Shown here in pieces: positions 8,977 to 18,192 of a stretch of DNA of 64,000 nucleotides (position 1 is its first letter; each line of letters starts with the position of its first letter). The notes below the pieces were generated by a model. It had not been told where the DNA came from, made no database searches, and was given only the letters and a program-made list of their open reading frames with translations. The position numbers and the translations under genes are program-made. This stretch comes from DATGUP01 sp035301265 (GTDB lineage: Bacteria; Bacillota; Bacilli; Bacillales; Amphibacillaceae). The DNA is taken from NCBI GenBank assembly GCA_035301265.1, contig DATGUP010000008.1:124001-188000 (forward strand). Direction: 5' to 3'.

Positions 8977-10675
8977 AGTGGATGTTGTCGTCGTTGGCGT
9001 TGGGTGGGCCGGTGGTATTATTAGTGCAGAAATGGCCAAGGCGGGAAAAAAAGTTGTCGCTTTAGAGCGCGGGAGATCTGCTAAAACGGAAGACTATATC
9101 GGTGTTAAGGATGAGCTGCGCTATACGAATCGTTTTGAACTAATGCAGGATTTGTCCCATGAGACAGTGACATCGAGAAATAACCTCGATGAGACGGCAC
9201 TTCCGGTTAGAACGAGAGATGAAATGATGGCCGGAACCGATTTAGGTGGTGGCAGTGTCCATTGGGCGGGGGCAACGTATCGCTATTGGCCTTATGATTT
9301 TGAAATCCGCAGCAAGACAATTGAACGTTACGGGGAGGATAAAATTCCTGAAGGCATGCAATTGCAGGATTGGGGCATTACGTATGAAGAAATGGAGAAG
9401 TACTACGATAAATGGGAGAAAACGGCAGGCATCTCGGGCGAGCAAGATCCATTAGCGCCTAAGCGTAAAAATGACTGGCCGAATCCTCCTTTAAAAGAAA
9501 CGCCTCCGCTGAAGTTATTTAAAGATGCGGCAAAAAATTTAGGTTATCATCCGTTTCAAATCGCCGCAGGCAATATGTCACAACGGTATGAAAATCCGGA
9601 TGGACAAGTTCTTAACCCGTGTATGTACTGTGCCTTTTGTACGCATTATGGCTGCGATTTTGGTGCGAAATCCGACGCTTTGGTTACGGTCATCCCAACG
9701 GCTTTAAAACATGACAACTTTGAATTACGGACACACGCCTACGTCAGACGTGTTTTATACGATGGTGATAAAGCCAAGGGGGTCATGTATGTTGATACAA
9801 TGACAGGCCAGGAATATGAGCAACCGGCGGATGTTGTCGTTTTATCAGCCTTTACGTTTACGAACAACCGTTTGTTAATGCTCTCGGACATTGGAAGACC
9901 ATATGATCCAGAAACACGCAAAGGCGTTATCGGGAGGAATTTCAACGGTCAGTATAATTCGGTTCATTTAGGTGCCCGCGGCTTTTTTGATAATAAAAAA
10001 TTTAATTTATACATGGGTGCCGGCGCATTAGGAGCGGCGATCAACGATTTTGCGGCCGATAATTTTGACCATTCCGACTTGGATTTTCTCGGGGGCGGTG
10101 CCATCGAAATAAGACAGTACGGTGACGGTGCTATAACGAGCAATAAAGTGCCTGATGGAACACCCCGGTGGGGCAAAGAGTTTAAAAAGAATTCAATTTT
10201 TTATGCCCACCGGTCGTTACAGCTATGGTATACCCCGATCGTTATGTCTTGGTGGCATAATTATTTGGATTTGGATCCAACCTATAAGGACGATTTTGGC
10301 GACCCGCTTTTACGGGTGACGTATAAGCTGACCGATCAAGATAGAAATATAGCCAAGTTTGGAATCGAAAAATGCCATGAAATTCTTGAGGAAATGGGCG
10401 CGGATATTATTGATGATGACGAGGTTCCAAAAGAATTCGACCACATTTTTTTTGGCGGCCATTATACGGGGGGTGTTGTCATGGGCGATGATCCGGCGAC
10501 ATCGGCGGTCAACAGTTACTTACAGATGTGGGATGTAGACAATCTTTTTGTCGTCGGGGGATCGGCCTTTCCGCAATTCGGCAGCCATCATCCGACCCCA
10601 ACGATTGGTGCCTTGGCATACCGAGCGGCAGAAGGCATTGAGAAATATATGGAAAATGGTGGACAATTAGTTTAA
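8957..10675 (+). CDS. GMC family FAD-dependent oxidoreductase
   Basis: A 572-residue flavoprotein dehydrogenase large subunit. The dinucleotide fold is at the N-terminus (VVVVGVGWAGG), and the C-terminal GSHHPTPTIGA segment carries the GMC active-site His. Four cysteines, C222, C225, C228 and C233 in PCMYCAFCTHYGC, lie where related sugar dehydrogenases hold an Fe-S cluster. It probably oxidises a sugar, sugar acid or polyol on the outer face of the membrane. The small subunit with the Tat signal is encoded just upstream; no cytochrome c subunit is nearby, so the electron acceptor is unknown. Confidence 0.87.
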   Translation: MATKLDKVDVVVVGVGWAGGIISAEMAKAGKKVVALERGRSAKTEDYIGVKDELRYTNRFELMQDLSHETVTSRNNLDETALPVRTRDEMMAGTDLGGGSVHWAGATYRYWPYDFEIRSKTIERYGEDKIPEGMQLQDWGITYEEMEKYYDKWEKTAGISGEQDPLAPKRKNDWPNPPLKETPPLKLFKDAAKNLGYHPFQIAAGNMSQRYENPDGQVLNPCMYCAFCTHYGCDFGAKSDALVTVIPTALKHDNFELRTHAYVRRVLYDGDKAKGVMYVDTMTGQEYEQPADVVVLSAFTFTNNRLLMLSDIGRPYDPETRKGVIGRNFNGQYNSVHLGARGFFDNKKFNLYMGAGALGAAINDFAADNFDHSDLDFLGGGAIEIRQYGDGAITSNKVPDGTPRWGKEFKKNSIFYAHRSLQLWYTPIVMSWWHNYLDLDPTYKDDFGDPLLRVTYKLTDQDRNIAKFGIEKCHEILEEMGADIIDDDEVPKEFDHIFFGGHYTGGVVMGDDPATSAVNSYLQMWDVDNLFVVGGSAFPQFGSHHPTPTIGALAYRAAEGIEKYMENGGQLV

Positions 10676-10714
10676 GCTTTTAAATATCCTGAGGCTCGTT
10701 ATGCTGGAATACGT

Positions 10715-10757
10715 TACGAAGGCGGTCGGCAACCGCCTTCGTATGTACGCATTTTTA
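10715..10757 (+). terminator. Terminator after the GMC gene
   Basis: Perfect 12-bp stem (10715-10726 with 10732-10743), 5-base loop, then a T-rich stretch (10752-10756). It lies between the convergent GMC and hemY genes; the hemY side lacks a clear T tract. Confidence 0.75.
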
Positions 10758-12158
10758 TTGTTTTTGTAAATACAAAAACGCTTGGCGTTTTGCTTGCTCT
10801 CCCTGGGCTATACAATCAGGAATACCGACTCCACCATACGAACTGCCAGCTAAAAATACGCCGGGCAAGCTTTTCTCCATTTTTTCCTTTATCTGACGAA
10901 TCCTTGCTTTGTGACCGACCGTATATTGTGGCATTGCTTTTTCCCACCGTGTGACGACTGCAAACTCAGGATCGCCAACGATATTCATGATTGGTGTTAA
11001 ATCGCGTAGTACGATGTTGGTCATATCCGTATCGGATAATCGGACGATGGCCTGATCAGACGGTTGTCCGACATATGCTCTGAGCAATGCTTTTCCGTCA
11101 GGGGCGGTATGCTGCCATTTTTTATGTGTCCACGTACACGCTGTTATTCGGTTGCTGCTATTTCTTGAGACGACAAAGCCAGTGCCATGGATATCATTTT
11201 TGATTTGAGATTGATCGAATGCGAGCGCAATATTGGCTACAGATGTTAATGGAACATGGGTTAATGGCTGAAAAAAATCATATGCTTGAAAAAGATGTGG
11301 TAAAACGTGGTGCGGTACCGCTACAATAATGGCATCTGCTTCATAACAAGCGTCACGATTCGTATAGATGCGGTATCGACTGTGCGTTTTTACTATTTTT
11401 TCGACTTTGGTATTTATGTGAAACAACTCGTTTCCCGTTTGTTTGATGATTGCCGCGACGATGGTTTCTAAACCGTTTTTGAAAGAAAAAAATTTTCCCC
11501 TCTTGTTTTGAGACGTTGTTTTCTGCTCGCTCATTGTTTGCTGTAACCCTTTGATTAAACTGCGATACCTTTGTTCTAATTCCAAGAAATGAGGAAATGT
11601 TGCCATCAAACTCATCTGATCCAAATCGCCAGAATAAATGCCTGAAAGGAGCGGTTCAATACTATTTTCAACTAATTCATCGCCGAGCCGCCGCCGCAAA
11701 AATTTTCCGAGCGATTGATCGCCGACTTCTTTTCCTCTTGGTAAAATATAGTCTAGCCCTGCGCGTAGTTTTCCACGTGTAGACAACAAAGCGGATTCTA
11801 GAAATGGGCGTATTTGTGTCGGAATTCCCATATGTGATCCTTGGGGTATTTCGTGTAAAGCACCGCGGGCAAAAATATAAGCTTGTCCGGTGCGATTGCG
11901 GATCAGCTGATCGGACAGGCCTAAATCGTTTGCCAATTTGACAGCCGGTTGTTTACGCGCCAAAAATGAATCGGGTCCTCTTTCGATGATGAAGCCATTC
12001 ATTCTTTTCGTGTTGATTTTTCCGCCCAGCCGATTGCTTGCTTCCAGTAATTTGACCTCAAAGGGAAGATCGCGCTCGGCGATATCCTTTTGCAAGTAGT
12101 AGGCGGCGGTTAATCCCGTGATGCCGCCGCCAATGATGATGATGTTTTTAGTGGTCAT
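10755..12158 (-). CDS. hemY: Coproporphyrinogen III oxidase (oxygen-dependent, HemY/CgoX)
   Basis: A 467-residue FAD enzyme that oxidises coproporphyrinogen III to coproporphyrin III in the Gram-positive heme route. The N-terminal IIIIGGGITGLTAAYYL is the FAD-binding fold, ERGPDSFLARK and KFLRRRLGDELVENSIEPLL are typical of the family, and the C-terminus FLAGSSYGGVGIPDC closes the FAD site. It is the last gene of the heme cluster, and its ATG overlaps the hemH stop by 4 bases (ATGA), so the two are translationally coupled. Confidence 0.93.
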   Translation of the reverse strand: MTTKNIIIIGGGITGLTAAYYLQKDIAERDLPFEVKLLEASNRLGGKINTKRMNGFIIERGPDSFLARKQPAVKLANDLGLSDQLIRNRTGQAYIFARGALHEIPQGSHMGIPTQIRPFLESALLSTRGKLRAGLDYILPRGKEVGDQSLGKFLRRRLGDELVENSIEPLLSGIYSGDLDQMSLMATFPHFLELEQRYRSLIKGLQQTMSEQKTTSQNKRGKFFSFKNGLETIVAAIIKQTGNELFHINTKVEKIVKTHSRYRIYTNRDACYEADAIIVAVPHHVLPHLFQAYDFFQPLTHVPLTSVANIALAFDQSQIKNDIHGTGFVVSRNSSNRITACTWTHKKWQHTAPDGKALLRAYVGQPSDQAIVRLSDTDMTNIVLRDLTPIMNIVGDPEFAVVTRWEKAMPQYTVGHKARIRQIKEKMEKSLPGVFLAGSSYGGVGIPDCIAQGEQAKRQAFLYLQKQ

Positions 12159-13093
12159 AGAGGTTCACGCCCGGTATGGTTCATGACGACTTTAGCTAAT
12201 GTTTCAATAAACAGAGGGTCGGTGTTAGGCATCTCTGGCCGGTAGTAGCTAGCGCCTAGTTCATCACAAACGACTTTGCATTCATAATCGTTATCATACA
12301 AAACTTCCAAATGATCGGAGACAAAGCCGACAGGCGCGTATACGAATGTGCGGTAGCCTTTTTCGTGATATAGATCGCGCGTTAAGTCCTGGACATCAGG
12401 ACCGATCCATGGTTCAGGGGTATTTCCTTCACTTTGCCAGCCGATTGCAAAATCTTCGATGCCAGCTTTCTCCGCGATGAGCTGGGCTGTTTCAGCTAAT
12501 TGACGCTGATAGGGATCGTCCTCTTTCAGAATGTGGGCAGGCAAACTATGGGCTGAGACAATGAGGACGGCACGTGCGCGTTCTTGTTCGCTCATTTTTT
12601 CATACGTTTTTGTTATCTGATCAGCCCAATATTGAATGAAACCTGGTGCGTCATACCAATCGATGACGGACGACAATGCGATGCCGTGTTGTTTCGCTGC
12701 CTCCGTCGCCCGGCCGTGATAATCATTGATGTTGAATGTCGAATAGTGCGGTGCTAGCACAATAGATACGGCCTGTGTTAAGCCGTCTCGGGCCATGGAT
12801 GCCACGGCTTCTTCGATAAATGGTTCGATATGTTTGAGGCCGATGTACATATGAAATTCATAGTCATCTTGCATACTGTTCAGCTTGGTTTCCAACGCTT
12901 TTGCTTGCTCTTTTGTGATTCGTGCCAAGGGGGAAATGCCGCCAATGGCCCGGTAACGTTCAGTTAAATCTTGAATTTCTTCTGCAGACGGTTTTTTTCC
13001 ATGTCTAATATGTGTAAAATAACGTTCGATATCTTCCTCTTTATAAGGGGTTCCGTATGCCATAACGAGTAAGCCGATTTTTTCTTTACTCAA
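12155..13093 (-). CDS. hemH: Coproporphyrin ferrochelatase
   Basis: A 312-residue monomeric ferrochelatase that inserts Fe(II) into coproporphyrin III (also called cpfC). The metal-binding His is in LIVSAHSLPA and the Glu in GFVSDHLEVLYD. I chose the TTG at 13091-13093, giving MSKEKIGLL, because AGGTGATC lies just before it; the GTG at 13102 lies inside that site. It sits between hemE and hemY. Confidence 0.93.
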   Translation of the reverse strand: MSKEKIGLLVMAYGTPYKEEDIERYFTHIRHGKKPSAEEIQDLTERYRAIGGISPLARITKEQAKALETKLNSMQDDYEFHMYIGLKHIEPFIEEAVASMARDGLTQAVSIVLAPHYSTFNINDYHGRATEAAKQHGIALSSVIDWYDAPGFIQYWADQITKTYEKMSEQERARAVLIVSAHSLPAHILKEDDPYQRQLAETAQLIAEKAGIEDFAIGWQSEGNTPEPWIGPDVQDLTRDLYHEKGYRTFVYAPVGFVSDHLEVLYDNDYECKVVCDELGASYYRPEMPNTDPLFIETLAKVVMNHTGREPL

Positions 13094-13103
13094 GTAGATC
13101 ACC

Positions 13104-14147
13104 TCATTTAAATGATTTCTGTTTTGAATATTCGTGGATAAAGGCTGTTAATTGCTTTAAGATTTCAGGGTTGGTACTCGGCATAACGCCGTGTCCCAAA
13201 TTGAATACGTGTTTGCCGTCTTGGATCCCTTCGTCTAAAATCGCTTGGGTACGCTGTTTGATCGTATCCCAGTTAGCATGGAGTACCGCTGGATCTAGAT
13301 TGCCTTGCAATACTTTTGTCACGCCGAGCCGGCGCGCTTCTGTAATAGATGTTCGCCAATCCAGTCCGATGACATCGACCGGTAAATCATTCCATTCCAA
13401 AAGCAAGTGTCGGTTATGGATACCGAATAAAATCGTCGGCACACCTTCTTGCTGCAGATCGGTAAAAATACGCGCCATAGTCGGTTTGACAAACGTTCGG
13501 TAGTCGTCTGTGCTTAGTGCACCGACCCATGAGTCAAAGATTTGCACCGCTTGGACGCCTGCTTTTATTTGCGCTTTAGCATAGGCAATGATCATCTCAC
13601 CCAGTTTATCCATTAACAAGAACCAAGCATCAGGATTGGTATACATGAAAGCTTTCGTTGTATTATGCGTTTTAGATGGTCCGCCTTCAATCATATAGCT
13701 TGCGAGTGTAAACGGGGCACCGCTAAAGCCGATTAGCGGAACCGAGAGCTCATCGATTAACAGTTGTATCGTTTCTAAAACATAATGAACGTCTTTTTCG
13801 GGCTGTAAGGATGAAAGCTTTTCGATATCTGCTTTCGTTTGAATCGGGTTATGGATAACAGGACCGATACCGGGTTTGATCTCTACATTCATTCCGATGG
13901 CGGGGAGCGGACTCATAATGTCTTTGTATAAAATGGCCGCATCCGTCGCATAGTTTTCAACAGGCAGCCGTGTGACATAGGCACATAGTTCGGGACGGTG
14001 TGTAATTTCAAAAAGAGAATATTTCTGGCGAAGCTCTAAATATTCTTTTTGCGACCGGCCGGCCTGTCGCATATACCAGGCCGGAGTATACGATGTCGCC
14101 TCTCCGCGGTACGCTCGGAGAATGGCATCATTCATTGGTTTGGACAT
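13104..14147 (-). CDS. hemE: Uroporphyrinogen decarboxylase
   Basis: A 347-residue TIM-barrel enzyme that decarboxylates uroporphyrinogen III to coproporphyrinogen III. The signature PAWYMRQAGRS lies at about 22-32, and IGFSGAPFTLASY is the second family pattern. The ATG at 14147 (MSKPMNDAIL) follows AGAAAGGATG at proper distance; the ATG at 14168 has none. It lies 24 bases after hemL and just before hemH, so it joins what in B. subtilis are two separate operons. Confidence 0.94.
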   Translation of the reverse strand: MSKPMNDAILRAYRGEATSYTPAWYMRQAGRSQKEYLELRQKYSLFEITHRPELCAYVTRLPVENYATDAAILYKDIMSPLPAIGMNVEIKPGIGPVIHNPIQTKADIEKLSSLQPEKDVHYVLETIQLLIDELSVPLIGFSGAPFTLASYMIEGGPSKTHNTTKAFMYTNPDAWFLLMDKLGEMIIAYAKAQIKAGVQAVQIFDSWVGALSTDDYRTFVKPTMARIFTDLQQEGVPTILFGIHNRHLLLEWNDLPVDVIGLDWRTSITEARRLGVTKVLQGNLDPAVLHANWDTIKQRTQAILDEGIQDGKHVFNLGHGVMPSTNPEILKQLTAFIHEYSKQKSFK

Positions 14148-14171
14148 GTTGAGCATCCTTTCTAGCAAATG

Positions 14172-15464
14172 TTAAAGCTTTATGTTTGCAAACACTTTGT
14201 GCACAGCTTCAATCGTTCGTTCAATATCTTCATCTGTATGGGCAGTTGATAAAAAGACGCCTTCAAATTGTGATGGCGGCAGGAATATGCCTTCATTGAT
14301 CATGCCCCGGTAATACGCTGCAAACAAATCAAGATCAGACGTCCGGGCTGTTTCATAGTCGACGACAGGTTTATCGGTGAAGAAAAAGCCGACCATTGAA
14401 CCCGCCCGATTCACTTGCAAAGGAATGCCATATTCATCAGCCGCTTGACGATAGCCTTCGGTTAGCTTATCGATTTTTTGATTGAGCGACTGGTATGTCG
14501 ATTGATCAAGGGCGCTTAATGTGGCATAGCCGGCGGTCATTGCCAATGGATTCCCTGACAAGGTGCCGGCATGGTAAATCGTCCCTGTCGGTGCAATGGA
14601 TTCCATAATGTCTCGTCTTCCGCCGAATGCACCAACCGGCAGCCCGCCACCGATGACTTTGCCAAGACATGTCAAGTCTGGCGTCACATCGAAATAGCCT
14701 TGGGCGCAATGATAGTCGACGCGAAAGCCGGTCATGACCTCATCAAAAATAAGCAAAGAACCGTATTCGTTTGTGATGCGTCTTAAATCGTGTAAAAAGT
14801 TTGGTTGCGGCGGAATAACGCCCATATTGCCGGAGACAGGTTCAACAATGACAGCAGCAATCTGTTCGCCGTATTGTTCAAACACGTAACGAACACTTTC
14901 TGTATCGTTATAAGGGACTGTGATTGTGTGTTTAGCGATTGTCTCCGGAACACCGGGACTATCAGGAAGACCGAGTGTCGCCACACCTGATCCAGCTTTG
15001 ATGAGCAATGAGTCGCTATGGCCGTGATAATTCCCGGCGAATTTTACAATAATGTCGCGCTTTGTATAGCCGCGCGCCAGACGCAAAGCGCTCATCGTCG
15101 CTTCAGTTCCTGAGCTCACCATGCGAATCATTTCAATCGAAGGCACGCGCTCCATAACGAGTTTGGCCAGTTTATTTTCCAGAACTGTCGGGGCGCCAAA
15201 ACTCGTACCTTTTTCGGCCGTTTCCTTTAGTTTGTTGATGACCCGTTCATCGGCATGGCCTAAAATAAGCGGTCCCCAGCTCAAAACGTAGTCAATGTAT
15301 TCATTGCCGTCGATATCGACGATTTTGGAACCTTTTCCCTTTTCTATAAAAATAGGTGACATCCCGACGGATTTAAATGCGCGGACAGGTGAGTTCACAC
15401 CGCCTGGCATTAAATTGACGGCCTCCTGATAAGCAGCGAATGACTGTTTGTGATCTTTTTCCAT
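14172..15464 (-). CDS. hemL: Glutamate-1-semialdehyde 2,1-aminomutase
   Basis: A 430-residue PLP enzyme making 5-aminolevulinate from glutamate-1-semialdehyde. The family motif NLMPGGVNSPVRAFK is near the N-terminus and the PLP-binding Lys lies in LGKVIGGGLPVGAFGG. ATG at 15464 (MEKDHKQ) is preferred over 15473 because AAAGGATG precedes it at workable spacing; the hemB stop lies in that spacer. Confidence 0.95.
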   Translation of the reverse strand: MEKDHKQSFAAYQEAVNLMPGGVNSPVRAFKSVGMSPIFIEKGKGSKIVDIDGNEYIDYVLSWGPLILGHADERVINKLKETAEKGTSFGAPTVLENKLAKLVMERVPSIEMIRMVSSGTEATMSALRLARGYTKRDIIVKFAGNYHGHSDSLLIKAGSGVATLGLPDSPGVPETIAKHTITVPYNDTESVRYVFEQYGEQIAAVIVEPVSGNMGVIPPQPNFLHDLRRITNEYGSLLIFDEVMTGFRVDYHCAQGYFDVTPDLTCLGKVIGGGLPVGAFGGRRDIMESIAPTGTIYHAGTLSGNPLAMTAGYATLSALDQSTYQSLNQKIDKLTEGYRQAADEYGIPLQVNRAGSMVGFFFTDKPVVDYETARTSDLDLFAAYYRGMINEGIFLPPSQFEGVFLSTAHTDEDIERTIEAVHKVFANIKL

Positions 15465-15469
15465 GAATA

Positions 15470-16459
15470 TCATCCTTTCTTATTGTGCAACCATTTGGCA
15501 ACGTCTTTAGCAAAATATGTTAAGATCATATCCGCTCCAGCACGTTTCATCGCGGTCAATTTCTCTAGCACCATTTGTTGTTCATCAATCCAGCCGTTTT
15601 GCGCGGCGGCTTTCACCATGGTGTATTCACCACTGACGTTGTAAGCGACAATCGGCAGATCAAATGTGTTTTTCATATCGCGGATAATGTCTAAATACGC
15701 AAGCGCGGGTTTCACCATGAGAAAATCCGCGCCTTCGTCAACATCGGAGCGTGCCTCACGCATTGCTTCCAGACGATTGGCGGGATCCATTTGATACGTT
15801 CGCCGGTCGCCGAATGTAGGCGCACTATCTGCGGCATCGCGGAACGGGCCGTAAAAAGCCGATGCATATTTAATGGTATAAGACATGATGGGAATGTGGG
15901 TAAAACCAGTCCGATCCAGTGCCTCTCTGATCGTAATGACAAACCCGTCCATCATATTCGACGGGGCGATGATGTCCGCACCAGCTCGCGCTTGGGATAC
16001 CGCAGTATCGGCAAGCAATGAGAGAGACGCATCATTATCGACATCCCCATTTTTGATGACCCCGCAATGCCCGTGGGATGTATATTCGCATAAACACGTA
16101 TCGGCTATGACGAGCAGCTCGGGAAAATGTTTCTTGATCAAGCGAATCGCTCGCTGGATAATGCCTTCATCGGCATACGCTCCGCTTCCCATGTCATCTT
16201 TAGCTGCAGGAATACCGAATAGCATCACCGCCTGAATGCCGAGTTCATCGACTGCCTTGATTTCTTCTAGTAAATAATCTAAGGAAACTTGGAAAATTCC
16301 CGGCATCGAAGGCACTTCTTGTTTGATGTTTTCACCTTCTGTAACGAACATCGGGTAGATTAAATCATCGATGTCGAGCTTTGTTTCGCGAATTAAATGT
16401 CTGATTGCTTTTGATGCGCGAAGGCGCCGGTGACGTTTAAAATGGCGTTTTTTTGGCAT
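15470..16459 (-). CDS. hemB: Porphobilinogen synthase
   Basis: A 329-residue delta-aminolevulinate dehydratase that condenses two 5-aminolevulinates. The zinc-binding cysteines are in DTCLCEYTSHGHCG, so this is the Zn-type enzyme. The two active-site Lys are in SYTIKYASAFYGPFRDAA and FLMVKPALAYLD. AAAGGATG precedes the ATG. It follows hemD by 3 bases and precedes hemL. Confidence 0.95.
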   Translation of the reverse strand: MPKKRHFKRHRRLRASKAIRHLIRETKLDIDDLIYPMFVTEGENIKQEVPSMPGIFQVSLDYLLEEIKAVDELGIQAVMLFGIPAAKDDMGSGAYADEGIIQRAIRLIKKHFPELLVIADTCLCEYTSHGHCGVIKNGDVDNDASLSLLADTAVSQARAGADIIAPSNMMDGFVITIREALDRTGFTHIPIMSYTIKYASAFYGPFRDAADSAPTFGDRRTYQMDPANRLEAMREARSDVDEGADFLMVKPALAYLDIIRDMKNTFDLPIVAYNVSGEYTMVKAAAQNGWIDEQQMVLEKLTAMKRAGADMILTYFAKDVAKWLHNKKG

Positions 16460-16462
16460 TCA

Positions 16463-17224
16463 TCATTCATCCTTTCTATGAGTAAACAATTGCATCGTGT
16501 CGATCATTCCTTCAATCGTATATTGCTCGGGAACAAAAATGTTCGCAAATCCGTGCTCTTTAGCCCGTTTTTTTGTCGTCGGGCCGATGCAGACAATCGG
16601 CTGATCGAGAAAGCGATGCGCCTCCTCGGTCAATTGGATAAAGCTATCGACCGTCGATGGGCTTGTAAAGGTTAAAAAATCAAATTGGTGCTGTTGCAGC
16701 TGCCGGTTTAGTTCCGATTGAATCGATTGGTTTGGCATCGTTTCATACACGTGCAAACAATCAAAAGGAATCTGTTTTTCCAAAAAACGATCGATTAACA
16801 CCCGGCGCGACCGGTTTCCTCTAACAAACAACACGGGGCGCGAGGGGGTATACTTTTGGAAAAATTCGCGAGCCATCGCTTCGGCATGAAATGTATTCGG
16901 GATGAAATGTACCGTACACCCATGTTTTTCAAGCGCCTTTGCCGTCTTAGATCCTACCGCTGCTATCCGGCATGAACGGACGTCTTCTTTTTGCACGTGT
17001 TTAAAGAAACAATCAACACCGTTAGCGCTCGTGAAAAAAATCCATTCGTACATCGATAGGGTCGCTGCTGTCTGGAAAAAGTGTGTTTTAAGACAGTTGA
17101 TCGTTAATAACGGTGTGATAATGGGAACAGCACCGCGTTCTTTGAGCTTGTTGGCAAACACTTCCGCCCCGCTTTTTTCGCGCGTGATGAGGATCCGCTT
17201 ATGCTTTAAAGGACGTATCATCAT
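16463..17224 (-). CDS. hemD: Uroporphyrinogen-III synthase
   Basis: A 253-residue protein with the loosely conserved two-domain fold of uroporphyrinogen-III synthase. Recognisable elements are IFFTSANGVDCFF and the C-terminal FLTFTSPSTVDSF with CIGPTTKKRAKEHG. It closes hydroxymethylbilane to uroporphyrinogen III with inversion of ring D. The start overlaps the hemC stop by 4 bases, so coupling to HemC production is expected, which limits free hydroxymethylbilane. Confidence 0.9.
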   Translation of the reverse strand: MMIRPLKHKRILITREKSGAEVFANKLKERGAVPIITPLLTINCLKTHFFQTAATLSMYEWIFFTSANGVDCFFKHVQKEDVRSCRIAAVGSKTAKALEKHGCTVHFIPNTFHAEAMAREFFQKYTPSRPVLFVRGNRSRRVLIDRFLEKQIPFDCLHVYETMPNQSIQSELNRQLQQHQFDFLTFTSPSTVDSFIQLTEEAHRFLDQPIVCIGPTTKKRAKEHGFANIFVPEQYTIEGMIDTMQLFTHRKDE

Positions 17225-18150
17225 TTGTGCAGCTCCCGTTCCGCTGCCTCAATGATGTCCATAGCGCCTTCTGCGATCAATGCTTCGGCAGCTTCTTTGG
17301 CGATGTGTTCTTCGCTTGCTCCGCGCTTTGTTGTTTGTAAGATGGTTTGGCCATCGTATGCGATAACCGCTCCGTTTAACACGATGTCCCCATGTTCATC
17401 AACCTGGGCAACACCGGCGATGGGTGCTTGATCATGTGCTTGAAAAGATTGTAAAAACAACCGTTCAGCCCGCACCGCCTTTGCCGTCAAAGGATCGTGA
17501 ATTAGGCGTAACATATCCCGGATGTCTCGATCGTTCTTTCGGCATTCAATGGCAAGGGCGCCTTGACCAAGTGCAGGAACAAAAGTGTCTGCAGGTAAAT
17601 ATTCTGTGATAACATCTTGAGCGATACCAAGCCTTCTAAGCCCGGCAACAGCGAGGACGATTGCATCATAATCCCCTCGCTGCATTTGCTCGATGCGGGA
17701 ATCAACAGGCCCGCGAATCCACTTCGTTTCCAGATCCGGCCGCTTCGCTAACAATTGGGCAGAACGCCGTAAACTGCTCGTGCCGATGATGGCACCTTCC
17801 GGCAGCTCATCGAAAGGAGTATGGTCATTTGCCACGTATGCATCCCGACAGTCTTCTCGTTCGGGGATCGCGGCGATGACTAAATCATCCGGCGGTGGTT
17901 CGGTTATATCTTTCAAACTATGGACAGCGAAATCGATATCCTCAGCTAGTAATGCTTGTTCGAGTTCCTGGAAAAAGACACCGCCGCCGAGTTTGGGCAA
18001 GGACACGTTTAAGTGTCGATCCCCTGTTGTTGCGATCTTTTTGATCGTCACTGGATCGTTCATGCCCGCTTGCTTTAGCTGACGGATGACTTGTTTTGTT
18101 TGGATAACCGCCAGCTGGCTGTTTCTTGTTCCTACTCGAATGTTACGCAT
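17221..18150 (-). CDS. hemC: Hydroxymethylbilane synthase lacking the usual cofactor Cys
   Basis: A 309-residue porphobilinogen deaminase by length, position and motifs: GTRNSQLAVIQTK, HSLKDITEPPPDDL with the catalytic Asp, GTSSLRRSAQLL and LGQGALAIECR. The invariant cysteine that carries the dipyrromethane cofactor (E. coli Cys242, in GGCQVPI) is replaced: here the segment reads QAHDQAPIAG with Asp240. A second usually conserved spot, RGNVxTR, reads RGPVDSR. The reading frame is otherwise intact and the surrounding operon is complete, so this is either a functional variant holding its cofactor differently or an impaired enzyme. Other cysteines (in EREDCRDAY and AIECRKND) exist. Confidence 0.92.
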   Translation of the reverse strand: MRNIRVGTRNSQLAVIQTKQVIRQLKQAGMNDPVTIKKIATTGDRHLNVSLPKLGGGVFFQELEQALLAEDIDFAVHSLKDITEPPPDDLVIAAIPEREDCRDAYVANDHTPFDELPEGAIIGTSSLRRSAQLLAKRPDLETKWIRGPVDSRIEQMQRGDYDAIVLAVAGLRRLGIAQDVITEYLPADTFVPALGQGALAIECRKNDRDIRDMLRLIHDPLTAKAVRAERLFLQSFQAHDQAPIAGVAQVDEHGDIVLNGAVIAYDGQTILQTTKRGASEEHIAKEAAEALIAEGAMDIIEAAERELHK

Positions 18151-18192
18151 GCACCTTGCTCCTTTTAATCTTTCTACATATTCGTATTATGC

